Positions 8,128-15,650 of a stretch of DNA of 64,000 nucleotides are shown one piece after another. Origin of the DNA: CAYQQQ01 sp964420125 (GTDB lineage: Bacteria > Actinomycetota > Acidimicrobiia > Acidimicrobiales > Microtrichaceae); contig CAYQQQ010000012.1 of assembly GCA_964420125.1 (NCBI GenBank), forward strand, positions 73,442-137,441, read 5' to 3'. The notes beneath the pieces were generated by a model that worked only from the letters and a program-made list of their open reading frames with translations, was not told the origin of the DNA and made no database searches. The stretch's first letter is position 1, and each line of letters opens with the position of its first letter. A program made the position numbers and the translations under genes.

Positions 8128-8830
8128 GCTCCCCGAGATCAACGGCGAGGTGGGCGAGGCCTCGAGTGGTCCCACGGACAGGGGTGCGTCCGGCGACGCG
8201 GTTCCGGTCGCGCTCGAACCGCTGGCGGTCGTGCTGGCTACGGCGCAGCGACGTGGACTCCTCGGAGGGAACGTGGTCGAGCACCTCCACCACTCCGAGG
8301 GGTTCGTCGAGCTGATCGTGCAGCGGAGCGCCGGGCCTCTGAGCCGGTCGCCGTACCTGGACCTCGGATCTGGTGGGGGCGTTCCCGGGTTGGTGGTGGC
8401 TGTGCTCTTGCCGGGTCGAGTGGCGGTGCTGGTGGACGCATCCCTCCGCAGGTGCCGATTCCTGGAGTGGGCCGTCGAGGAGCTCGGGATGACCGGGCGG
8501 GTGCGGGTGGTCCACGGACGGGCTGAGGAACTGGCACGCGGTCCGTTGCGGGAGACCTGCGGCTTCGTCACCTCCAGAGCGTTCGGCCCCCCCGCAGCCA
8601 CCGCAGAGTGCGCCCGTGGATTCCTGCTGCCGGGTGGCTGTGCGGTGATCAGCGATCCGCCGACGGGCGACAGCCGTTGGCCGTCGACCGCGCTGGCGGA
8701 CTTGGGGTACGGCCCCGCGGAGCACCGGGACGCGGGTGGCCACCGCTTCGTCGTCCTCGAGGCCGTTGGCTCCTGTCGCGAGGATGTGCCGCGACGAGAC
8801 GGCCTTCCGGGTCGCCGCCCGCTGTTCTGA
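8120..8830 (+). CDS. rsmG: 16S rRNA (guanine-N7) methyltransferase RsmG
   Basis: SAM-dependent enzyme that methylates G527 (E. coli numbering) of 16S rRNA; loss often gives low-level streptomycin resistance. The SAM site DLGSGGGVPGLVVAV lies in the first half, followed by LVDASLRRCRFLEWAVEELG and the FVTSRAFGP segment. The 236-residue product has about 25 extra N-terminal residues of low conservation. The GTG start overlaps the khpB stop by eight bases. It is the last gene before the parS/parAB region. Confidence 0.94.
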   Translation: MPELPEINGEVGEASSGPTDRGASGDAVPVALEPLAVVLATAQRRGLLGGNVVEHLHHSEGFVELIVQRSAGPLSRSPYLDLGSGGGVPGLVVAVLLPGRVAVLVDASLRRCRFLEWAVEELGMTGRVRVVHGRAEELARGPLRETCGFVTSRAFGPPAATAECARGFLLPGGCAVISDPPTGDSRWPSTALADLGYGPAEHRDAGGHRFVVLEAVGSCREDVPRRDGLPGRRPLF

Positions 8831-8850
8831 TCCGTCGCAGAGATCGCAGC

Positions 8851-8866
8851 TGTTCCACGTGGAACA
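8851..8866. promoter_or_regulatory. parS centromere site 1
   Basis: TGTTCCACGTGGAACA is a perfect 16-bp palindrome. It matches the ParB-binding consensus TGTTTCACGTGAAACA except for one symmetric change in each arm (TTTCA to TTCCA). It lies between rsmG and parA, close to oriC, where parS sites are expected. Confidence 0.85.
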
Positions 8867-8948
8867 TCGACCTGGTGCGTGCTCCCGACCAGCTCACGGA
8901 ACCGAGGGCGCACCCACGTTCTGCATCCGGGTCGTGCTCGGGGCGAGG

Positions 8949-8964
8949 TGTTCCACGTGGAACA
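8949..8964. promoter_or_regulatory. parS centromere site 2
   Basis: A second identical TGTTCCACGTGGAACA palindrome, 98 bp after the first. The same symmetric departure from the classical sequence in both copies indicates a real variant and not chance decay. Confidence 0.85.
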
Positions 8965-9105
8965 CGGCGTCGAGCCCGGCCGGGACGCGCCAGCGTGGCG
9001 AGGGTGCTTGACCGAGGGCATCCGAGCGGGAAGGATGAGGCCGAGCTCCCTGCGCCTGCGGCACGTCGTCGCCGGTTGCGCGGGTTCCCGAGCGAGGGAG
9101 AACCC

Positions 9106-10128
9106 ATGTCCGAACCCACAGGTGGTGTGGTCGTTCCCGAGCCCTCAGGTGAACCAGACCCATCTGCGGAGGATCCGGTCGCCGAGGTCGTCCCGCCGAA
9201 CGCTGAACCCGTCACGACTCCTCCCTCGACGATGGAGCCAGGCATTGCCCCTTCCCCTGCAACGGTGGAAGCCTCCGCGACCAGCAGCTCCCCGCACGTG
9301 CCAGGGGCGCCGGTGGGCGACGTCCCCGCAACGTCGGACGCCTCTGCGGCGCCGGAAGCCGGACCCACCACTCGGATCATCGCGTTGGCCAACCAGAAGG
9401 GCGGGGTCGGCAAGACCACGACCACGGTGAACATGGGAGCGGCTCTTGCCGAGCTCGACCACCGGGTGCTGATCGTCGACCTCGATCCGCAGGGCAACGC
9501 CACCACCGGGTTGGGGATCAACTACCGGGTGCTGGAGCACACGATGTACGACGTCCTGCTCCACCAGGTTCCCATCGACGACTGCATCGAGCCCACCGAG
9601 GTGAAGGGGCTGTTCGTGGCGCCCGCCAGTCTGGATCTCGCCGGCGCGGAGATCGAGCTGGTGCCGGCGTTCAACCGCGAAGCGAAGCTGAAGAGGGCTC
9701 TCGAGGACGTGGTCGATGCCTACGACTACATCCTGATCGACTGCCCGCCGTCACTGGGACTCCTGACGGTGAACGGCCTGGTCGCCGCCACCGAGGTCAT
9801 GGTCCCCATCCAGTGCGAGTACTACGCCCTCGAGGGCCTGGCGCAGCTCACGCGCAACGTCGATCTCGTTCGGGAGAACCTGAACCCGACGCTGCAGATC
9901 AGCGGGATCGTGCTCGTGATGTACGACAGTCGTACGAAGCTGGGTGAGCAGGTCGTCCAAGAGGTTCGCGACCACTTCGGGGACCGCGTGTGTCGCAACA
10001 TGATCCCCCGCAACGTGAAGCTGTCGGAGGCGCCGTCGTTCGGTCAACCGATCACGATCTACGATTCGAGCAGCCGTGGAGCGGTGGCGTATCGAGAGCT
10101 GGCACGGGAGGTGAGTCGTGGCTCGTAA
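9106..10128 (+). CDS. parA: Chromosome-partitioning ATPase ParA (Soj)
   Basis: Walker-type ATPase that moves ParB–parS complexes and segregates origins. The start is ATG at 9106, behind AGGGAG at 9094–9100. The first ~90 residues are Pro/Ala/Thr/Glu-rich and look disordered. The deviant Walker A NQKGGVGKTTTT begins at residue 96, followed by VLIVDLDPQGNATTGLG and YILIDCPPSLGLL. The C-terminal MIPRNVKLSEAPSFGQPI segment is typical of chromosomal ParA. It overlaps parB by 11 bases, so the two are cotranslated. Confidence 0.96.
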   Translation: MSEPTGGVVVPEPSGEPDPSAEDPVAEVVPPNAEPVTTPPSTMEPGIAPSPATVEASATSSSPHVPGAPVGDVPATSDASAAPEAGPTTRIIALANQKGGVGKTTTTVNMGAALAELDHRVLIVDLDPQGNATTGLGINYRVLEHTMYDVLLHQVPIDDCIEPTEVKGLFVAPASLDLAGAEIELVPAFNREAKLKRALEDVVDAYDYILIDCPPSLGLLTVNGLVAATEVMVPIQCEYYALEGLAQLTRNVDLVRENLNPTLQISGIVLVMYDSRTKLGEQVVQEVRDHFGDRVCRNMIPRNVKLSEAPSFGQPITIYDSSSRGAVAYRELAREVSRGS

Positions 10129-11035
10129 GGGAGGCCTGGGACGGGGGTTGACCGCGTTGATCCCGCCGGTCGGCGAGGAGCCGGGCAGCGGCGCCGATGT
10201 CGACGGCCTGCGCGAGGTCCCGGTGCACGAGCTGGAGGCCAACCGCCTGCAGCCTCGGCAGAGCTTCGACGAGGAGAGCCTGGAGGACCTGGCGGCGAGC
10301 ATCAAGGAGCTGGGGGTGCTGCAGCCGCTTCTGGTCCGTCGGGTCGACGGGGGCGGCTTCGAGCTGATCGCAGGCGAGCGTCGCCTCCGTGCTGCTCGTC
10401 GCGCCGGGCTGGCCTCCGTACCGGTGGTGGTGCGATCAGCCGACGACCATGGTGCCCTGGAGCAGGCGTTGGTGGAGAACCTGCATCGTCAGGACCTCAA
10501 CCCCCTGGAGGAAGCCGCGGCCTATCAGCGGCTGATCGAGGAGTTCGACTACACCCAGGAGCAGGTCGCCCAGCGGGTGGGGCGCAGTCGGAGCGCCGTG
10601 GCGAACCTCCTGCGACTGTTCCAGCTGACGCCGGCCGTGCAGCGACTCGTCGGCGACGGCCTCCTGTCCACCGGTCATGCCAAGGCGCTCCTGGCTCATC
10701 CGGATCGGGCCTACCAGGAGGCGGTGGCCAAGCAGGCCGTGCGCGATGCCCTCTCCGTTCGACAGGTCGAGGAGATGGTCCGTGAGCGCCTGGCGCTCGA
10801 GCAGAACCTGGAGGCGGAGCCGACGTCCTCCGAGGAAGCGTCCGAGACGGAACCGCCGGATCGCACGCCCGAGAAGCTCCGTCCTCCCGGGCTGCTGGAG
10901 TTGGAGGAGCTGCTCGCCGACCACCTGGACACCCGGGTCACCATCTCGATGTCGGCCAGGCATGGCAGGGTCACCATCGAGTTCGCCGACCTCGAGGATC
11001 TGGAGCGGATCTACCGGCGGATCATCTCGGCCTGA
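10118..11035 (+). CDS. parB: Chromosome-partitioning protein ParB
   Basis: CTP-dependent DNA clamp that loads at parS and spreads along DNA. The 305-residue protein opens MARKGGLGRGLTALIP. It has the ParB/Srx domain with the CTP-binding GERRLRAAR motif around residue 87, the ENLHRQDLNPLEEAAAYQ segment, and a helix-turn-helix (EQVAQRVGRSRSAVANLLRL) for parS recognition. An acidic linker leads to the C-terminal dimerisation domain (ARHGRVTIEFADLEDLERI). Two variant parS sites lie about 1.2 kb upstream. Confidence 0.96.
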   Translation: MARKGGLGRGLTALIPPVGEEPGSGADVDGLREVPVHELEANRLQPRQSFDEESLEDLAASIKELGVLQPLLVRRVDGGGFELIAGERRLRAARRAGLASVPVVVRSADDHGALEQALVENLHRQDLNPLEEAAAYQRLIEEFDYTQEQVAQRVGRSRSAVANLLRLFQLTPAVQRLVGDGLLSTGHAKALLAHPDRAYQEAVAKQAVRDALSVRQVEEMVRERLALEQNLEAEPTSSEEASETEPPDRTPEKLRPPGLLELEELLADHLDTRVTISMSARHGRVTIEFADLEDLERIYRRIISA

Positions 11036-11128
11036 GGCGCTGGCGCAGCTCCTGCGCCCCGACGGTGGAGCAGGGGTCACGCAGGACCTGATGCGCACAG
11101 TGAGAGTGTGACCTCCGGCACTCCAGGG

Positions 11129-11158
11129 TTATCCACAGGCAGGGGAAAACCCTGTGGA
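11129..11158. repeat. Perfect DnaA box in an inverted pair after parB
   Basis: TTATCCACA at 11129–11137 is an exact DnaA box, the only perfect one noticed in the window. TCCACAGG (11132–11139) is mirrored by CCTGTGGA (11151–11158) across 11 bases. The pair sits in the convergent gap between parB and the cwlM-like gene. It could be a DnaA-titration or origin-linked site, or the stem of a bidirectional terminator. Confidence 0.5.
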
Positions 11159-11232
11159 ATCCCCAACCTCAAGTAGAGGTTCGGGGTGGACTGCGCCCTG
11201 CGGCGTCGAGGAGCGCTCCCTCCTCCGAAGGT

Positions 11233-12261
11233 TCACCCCGCCGGTCGGGCACTCCAGCGCTGCAGCGCTCGATGCAGGGCGGTGGCGACCAGGTCGAGTC
11301 GTTGGTCGGACTCCGGCGCCCAACCGAGGCGCAACAGCACTGCCGGCGGTCGTGTCTCCCTGAGGATGGGGTGCCACATGCCCCGAACCACTCCGATCCC
11401 CCATCCGGGCGACGCCGGCAACTCCCGCACGATGAGCTCGGCCAGGGCCCGACCTCCGATCGACTCGAAGCCGGTGGTGGCGAAGTAGAGCGCTTCGACG
11501 CTGCCGTGCTCGCAGTCGGTGACACCCAGGTAGACGTCGGCATCCAGCTGGTTCGCCGCCAACGCCTGGGCGGACCAGTCACCGTCGAGGAGGAGCAGCG
11601 CGCCGACGTGGTCGGCCAGTTGACTGGCCAGGCGGGTGGCGAGCGGGTCGCCGGGTGCTTCGGCGCCGATGGCCACTCGGAGCTTCTGGAGGTCGCTCGG
11701 GCGTCGCTGCAGGCGGACGCGCTCGCGCACGGAGGTGACCGTTGCCGAACCCCCTCGGCCTTCCAGACGGTGGAGTGCCTCGACGGTGTCGGGCCCGCAG
11801 ACCTCGTCGAACACGATGCCCGCGTTCCGCTGGAACTCACCGACCGCCAGCTGGGTCTGCGGTCCGAAGATGCCGTCGACCCGACCGGAGTCGAACCCGA
11901 GCGTGCCGAGGCGGAGCTGGAGCTCGGCCACGTCCTCGCCGCGCATCATCGGGGTGCGGAGGCACAGGATGCGCTCGCCGAGTCGGTGCTCCGACTCCAC
12001 GAGCGTCGACCAGGTGAGGGGATCGCAGTCGCCGGTGGGTTCGATTCGTCGAGAGGCCTGGAAGGTGCGCACCGCCCCGACGGTCGCCGTGTCGTAGGTG
12101 CCGAGGGGGTCACCTTCGGTGGGGAAGCCCAAGGCGTCCAGCCGTCGCTGGAGCTCCGCGACGTCGGGGCCGCGGGAGCCGCAGCGGAGGGGCAACGAGG
12201 CGAGGGTGATGGCGGCGCTCCTGGAGATGGGCGGCGAACGACGGCGATCGCCGCCGGCCAC
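11233..12261 (-). CDS. cwlM: CwlM-like protein: peptidoglycan-binding repeats plus degenerate amidase domain
   Basis: Two peptidoglycan-binding-1 repeats (GPDVAELQRRLDALGF and GEDVAELQLRLGTLGF, each followed by a G..D..T..AV..FQ pattern) precede a domain shaped like N-acetylmuramoyl-L-alanine amidase 3. In M. tuberculosis CwlM occupies the same place beside trxB–trxA and acts as a phosphorylated regulator of MurA, not a hydrolase. Here the zinc-binding motifs are lost: no GHGG-type start, LGVTDCEHG in place of S.HxN, and VLLRLGW in place of ElGF. A regulatory, non-catalytic role is therefore likely. The GTG start at 12261 has no clear ribosome site. Confidence 0.82.
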   Translation of the reverse strand: MAGGDRRRSPPISRSAAITLASLPLRCGSRGPDVAELQRRLDALGFPTEGDPLGTYDTATVGAVRTFQASRRIEPTGDCDPLTWSTLVESEHRLGERILCLRTPMMRGEDVAELQLRLGTLGFDSGRVDGIFGPQTQLAVGEFQRNAGIVFDEVCGPDTVEALHRLEGRGGSATVTSVRERVRLQRRPSDLQKLRVAIGAEAPGDPLATRLASQLADHVGALLLLDGDWSAQALAANQLDADVYLGVTDCEHGSVEALYFATTGFESIGGRALAELIVRELPASPGWGIGVVRGMWHPILRETRPPAVLLRLGWAPESDQRLDLVATALHRALQRWSARPAG

Positions 12262-12339
12262 GATAGCGGTCGCGCTCCACGTCGAGGGAGCCCGGTGCGC
12301 AAGGAGTTGCCCGAGCCCGGGCCGCTGCCCGCCCGGCGC

Positions 12340-12663
12340 TCAGAGCACGGCGCTGAGGTCCTCGAGGAGCTGCGCCTTCCCCTTGGCGCCCACGATCCGC
12401 CGGACCTCCGACCCATCTTTGAAAACGATCATGGTGGGAATGCTCATCACATTGAACTGCTGCGCCAGACCGGGATGGTCATCGACGTTGACCTTGGCCA
12501 CCCGCACCTTGCCGGCGTTCTCGTCGGCGATCTCTGCCAGCACAGGGGCGACCATCTTGCAGGGGCCGCACCACTCGGCCCAGAAGTCGACCACCACCGG
12601 CTCGGTGGCGCCGTTGATCTCCTCGGCGAAGGTTGCGTCGGTCAGTTCGGCGATGCTGGCCAT
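12340..12663 (-). CDS. trxA: Thioredoxin
   Basis: Small cytoplasmic disulfide reductase, recycled by the adjacent thioredoxin reductase. The 107-residue product has the classical WCGPC active site at residues 31–35 and the conserved cis-proline segment SIPTMIVF. The ATG at 12663 is chosen because AGGAAAGG lies just upstream and the product matches standard thioredoxin length; the longer reading from 12744 is not conserved. trxB–trxA–cwlM matches the M. tuberculosis trxB2–trxC–cwlM arrangement. Confidence 0.96.
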   Translation of the reverse strand: MASIAELTDATFAEEINGATEPVVVDFWAEWCGPCKMVAPVLAEIADENAGKVRVAKVNVDDHPGLAQQFNVMSIPTMIVFKDGSEVRRIVGAKGKAQLLEDLSAVL

Positions 12664-12835
12664 CGTTGCGGTGCCTTTCCTCGGGGCGGGAGATCCCCGC
12701 CAGGGAGCTGAAACCCCGTCGTCCGTGGCCGGAATTCCCGGCATGGACAGGTTCCACGGTGCTGAGCTGGACCTGGTCTCGCCAGCCGGCCCAGTCTGTC
12801 AGGCCGGCTGAACCCGGGCCGCCACCACCCGACCG

Positions 12836-13792
12836 TCAGTGGCCCTGCTCCTCGAGCCACCGCTCCGCGTCGATCGCGGCCATGCACCCGCTGCCGGCCG
12901 CGGTGATGGCCTGGCGGTACCAGTCGTCCTGCACGTCGCCGCAGGCGAAGACGCCCTCGACGCTGGTCAGCGATCGAGCGTCGCGGGTCACGAGGTAGCC
13001 GTTGTCCTTGAGCTCCAGCTGGCCGGCGAAGAGGTCCGTGTTGGGGCGATGGCCGATGGCCACGAACACTCCGGTGAAGGGCTGGGTGGACACCTCGTCC
13101 GTGGAGAGGTCGCGCAGGACCACGCCCTCCACCTTCGCCTCTCCCAAGATGTCCTCCACCACGGAGCCGAGCATCCATCGGATCTTCGGGTTGGCTCGCG
13201 CCCGATCACCCATGATCTTCGAGGCTCGGAGCTCGTGGCGGCGGTGGATGATCGTGACGGAGTCCGCGAAGCGGCTGAGGAAGTTGGCCTCCTCCATCGC
13301 CGAGTCGCCGCCGCCCACGACGCAGATGTCCTGGCCACGGAAGAAGAAGCCGTCACAGGTGGCGCAGGTGGAGACCCCGTGGCCGAGCAGGCGCTGCTCC
13401 GCGTCCAGGCCGAGCATCAGTGCCTGGGCCCCGGTCGCCACGATGAGCGCCCGGGCCGTGTGGGTGGGTTCGCCTTCGGCGGATCCGACCCACACGCGGA
13501 AGGGTCGCTCCGACAGGTCCACCCTGGTGACCCTCTGGGTGAGGATCTCGGTGCCGAATCGCTCCGCCTGTGCTCGGAACCCGGCCATCAGCTCCGGGCC
13601 CTGGATCCCTTCGGGGAAACCGGGGAAGTTCTCGACCTCCGTGGTGAGCATGAGCTGCCCGCCTGGTTGGTCGCTCGTCGAGGAGGGCTCACCCTCGACC
13701 AGCAGCGGTTCGAGGTTGGCTCGCGCCGCGTAGATGGCGGCGGTCAGCCCCGCGGGGCCGGACCCGATGATGATGACGTTGCGGAGGGACAT
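12836..13792 (-). CDS. trxB: Thioredoxin reductase
   Basis: NADPH-dependent flavoenzyme that reduces thioredoxin. The FAD motif GSGPAG lies at residues 10–15, the redox-active CATC at 143–146, and the NADPH-binding GGGDSAMEEA just after. The second FAD motif VFACGDVQDDWYRQAITAAG is near the C-terminus. Length is 318 residues, normal. ATG at 13792 follows CAGGAG by five bases; the in-frame upstream stretch lacks family similarity. The trxA start lies about 170 bases downstream of its stop. Confidence 0.97.
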   Translation of the reverse strand: MSLRNVIIIGSGPAGLTAAIYAARANLEPLLVEGEPSSTSDQPGGQLMLTTEVENFPGFPEGIQGPELMAGFRAQAERFGTEILTQRVTRVDLSERPFRVWVGSAEGEPTHTARALIVATGAQALMLGLDAEQRLLGHGVSTCATCDGFFFRGQDICVVGGGDSAMEEANFLSRFADSVTIIHRRHELRASKIMGDRARANPKIRWMLGSVVEDILGEAKVEGVVLRDLSTDEVSTQPFTGVFVAIGHRPNTDLFAGQLELKDNGYLVTRDARSLTSVEGVFACGDVQDDWYRQAITAAGSGCMAAIDAERWLEEQGH

Positions 13793-13839
13793 GGGGGCTC
13801 CTGGGGCATCGAAGTCGGTGGGTTCGGGGGATCGGGCGG

Positions 13840-14283
13840 TCAGGGGGTCGTGGCGCCGGACCGCTCGCGCCGGGACCACAGGATCGCACCCAGGAGCCAC
13901 ATTCCCACGGCGATGATCAGGTAGGCCACCCACACGTCTCCGGGGACGATCCAGTCGAGGAATCGGACGAGGCCGGCCAGGAGGGCCACGAGCACCGGGA
14001 TGGCCACGATCGCCGCCACGATCCCGTAGACTGCGGCGTGGGCGACGTTGAGCACCGGCCCGGTGGTGCGGGCCCGGACCTTGTCCACGGTCTCCACGAT
14101 CAGCTCGGTGACCTGGTCCGTCCAGTCGGCTCCCTCTGCCGTCGCCGGGCCGGGTCGGCCCGGCGGTCCCGGTGGCGTGCCCCCCGGAGGCGTCGACGCC
14201 GGATCGGTGGCGGGCGACGTGGCGGAGCCCGAACCTTCCGCAGCAGGGTCCGGTCCGGGGACGGCGGCACCAGGGGTCGTCAT
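13840..14283 (-). CDS. Small proline-rich membrane protein
   Basis: No family recognised. The 147-residue product has a Pro/Gly/Ala-rich N-terminal half of about 55 residues, a short amphipathic stretch (WTDQVTELIVETVDKV), and two hydrophobic helices (AAVYGIVAAIVAIPVLVALL and VWVAYLIIAVGMWLLGAIL), ending in a basic cytoplasmic-looking tail. The ATG at 14283 has no ribosome site, but TAGGCT (14292–14297, minus strand) lies eight bases upstream, the pattern of a leaderless gene. It lies between the anti-sigma gene and trxB. Confidence 0.65.
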   Translation of the reverse strand: MTTPGAAVPGPDPAAEGSGSATSPATDPASTPPGGTPPGPPGRPGPATAEGADWTDQVTELIVETVDKVRARTTGPVLNVAHAAVYGIVAAIVAIPVLVALLAGLVRFLDWIVPGDVWVAYLIIAVGMWLLGAILWSRRERSGATTP

Positions 14284-14291
14284 GGTCGGCG

Positions 14292-14297
14292 AGCCTA
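14292..14297 (-). promoter_or_regulatory. Leaderless –10 of the proline-rich membrane protein
   Basis: TAGGCT on the minus strand, eight bases before the ATG at 14283. Confidence 0.5.
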
Positions 14298-14335
14298 TTC
14301 GCAACGGGGCGGGCGGGCGACGCTCCTGCGCGGCA

Positions 14336-15010
14336 TCAACCCTCCCTGGGACCCGGTAGCCACTCCAGCAGCACCTGCCAGATCGTCGAGTCGGGCCCCT
14401 GCTCACCTGTCGAGAGGTCGGGGTCCTCCGGCGCGCCGGCAGGTCCGGAACGCTCGGCGGCTCCTGCCTCCGACGGCGGTGGGGTGGAGGGTGCAGCCCC
14501 CGCGAGCGGCGCGGTCGTGCTGGCGGGTGCGTCGGCATCCGGCAGCTGGTGCTCCGTGCTGCCGGCGAGCCGATCGGCTTCGCTGCCCGTGTCGGCAGTC
14601 GTCTCGATCGATGCGTCCTCCGCGGTCTCCACACCGGATGGCCCACGGGTGAGGACCCAGCCCGCCCCTGCGAGCAGGACCACACCGGCGGCGACCGCAG
14701 CCACGCGGCGCATCCGCCGGGCCCGGTGCTCGCCGAGAGAGCTGACCGGCACCGGAGCCGTCGACTGCGGTGGAGGGCTCCCGGTGCGGGGATCGGCGGG
14801 AACCTCGTCGGCGGCCAGCAGCGCCTTCGACACCAGCCGGTCGATCTGCGCTGCGGAGGGCGCGTCGGCGTCGTCGCGCAATGCGGCGCGGGTGAGCTGG
14901 AACTGCCGGAGGCGCCGGAGCACCTCGGGGGGAAGTCCGTGGGCGCTCGCGGCGTCCAGGGCCTCGGAGGCCGCCAGGTCGATGTCCTCGAGTCGTCGTT
15001 CGTCGGTCAT
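14336..15010 (-). CDS. Probable membrane-anchored anti-sigma factor for SigM
   Basis: The 224-residue protein starts 13 bases after the ECF sigma gene ends, the usual place for its anti-sigma partner (as Rv3912 beside M. tuberculosis sigM). It has a helical N-terminal cytoplasmic region, one membrane segment (VAAVAAGVVLLAGAGWVL, around residue 110) and a Thr/Ala/Pro-rich extracytoplasmic tail. No HxxxCxxC zinc motif is present, so it is not a ZAS-type anti-sigma. Sequence similarity alone would not identify it; the call rests on topology and position. Confidence 0.65.
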   Translation of the reverse strand: MTDERRLEDIDLAASEALDAASAHGLPPEVLRRLRQFQLTRAALRDDADAPSAAQIDRLVSKALLAADEVPADPRTGSPPPQSTAPVPVSSLGEHRARRMRRVAAVAAGVVLLAGAGWVLTRGPSGVETAEDASIETTADTGSEADRLAGSTEHQLPDADAPASTTAPLAGAAPSTPPPSEAGAAERSGPAGAPEDPDLSTGEQGPDSTIWQVLLEWLPGPREG

Positions 15011-15023
15011 GGGTCGCTCACCG

Positions 15024-15650
15024 TCAGGAGGTGGACCCGGTGGTCGTGGGTGGGTCGGCGCCCTGCCTGCTGGAGAGTCTGACGTCCTGGCGGCCGTCTT
15101 GGTTCCCGGCGCCGGGCTCTGCCAGCAGGTCGGCGAGGCGGGCGCGACCTCGGGCGATGCGGGAGCGCACCGTGCCGACGGGTACGGACAGCACCTCGGC
15201 GATCTCCGCGTAGTCCAGGTCCGCCACATCGCGCAGCACCACGGCAACCCGGAACTCCTCGGGAAGTGCGCCCAGTGCAGCGGCCAGGTCCTGGCGCGAC
15301 GACGTCCCGAGGGCACGGTCCTCGGGACCGATCGCTCCGTCGGCCACCTCCGAGTCCGACACGGCCTCGGCGGGCACCGGCCGTCGACGGATGCGCCGCA
15401 CCTCGTCCAGGCAGGCGTTGGTGGTCACCCGGTGCACCCATGTGGTGATGCTGCTGCGGCCGTCGAAGCGAGGCAGCCCCCGCACGACCGCGACGAGCGC
15501 CTCCTGCGCGGCGTCCTCTGCATCGTGGGCGTCGATGCAGATGCGCCGGCAGATGACGTGGACGCGAGGGGCCAGGAGCCGCAGCAGCTCCTCCAGGGCA
15601 CTTCGGTCTCCCCCTCGGGCGCGATCGACGAGACCGGGGTCGATCGTCAT
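15024..15650 (-). CDS. sigM: ECF sigma factor, SigM-like
   Basis: Extracytoplasmic-function sigma factor. The 208-residue protein has region 2 (VHVICRRICIDAHDAEDAAQEALVAVVRGL, then SSITTWVHRVTTNACLDEVRR) and region 4 (LPEEFRVAVVLRDVADLDYAEIAEVL with VGTVRSRIARGRARL as the –35-recognising helix). Synteny with M. tuberculosis (sigM–Rv3912–trxB2–trxC–cwlM) supports the name. Its ATG overlaps the stop of the upstream kinase gene (ATGA), so kinase, sigma and anti-sigma probably form one operon. Confidence 0.9.
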   Translation of the reverse strand: MTIDPGLVDRARGGDRSALEELLRLLAPRVHVICRRICIDAHDAEDAAQEALVAVVRGLPRFDGRSSITTWVHRVTTNACLDEVRRIRRRPVPAEAVSDSEVADGAIGPEDRALGTSSRQDLAAALGALPEEFRVAVVLRDVADLDYAEIAEVLSVPVGTVRSRIARGRARLADLLAEPGAGNQDGRQDVRLSSRQGADPPTTTGSTS

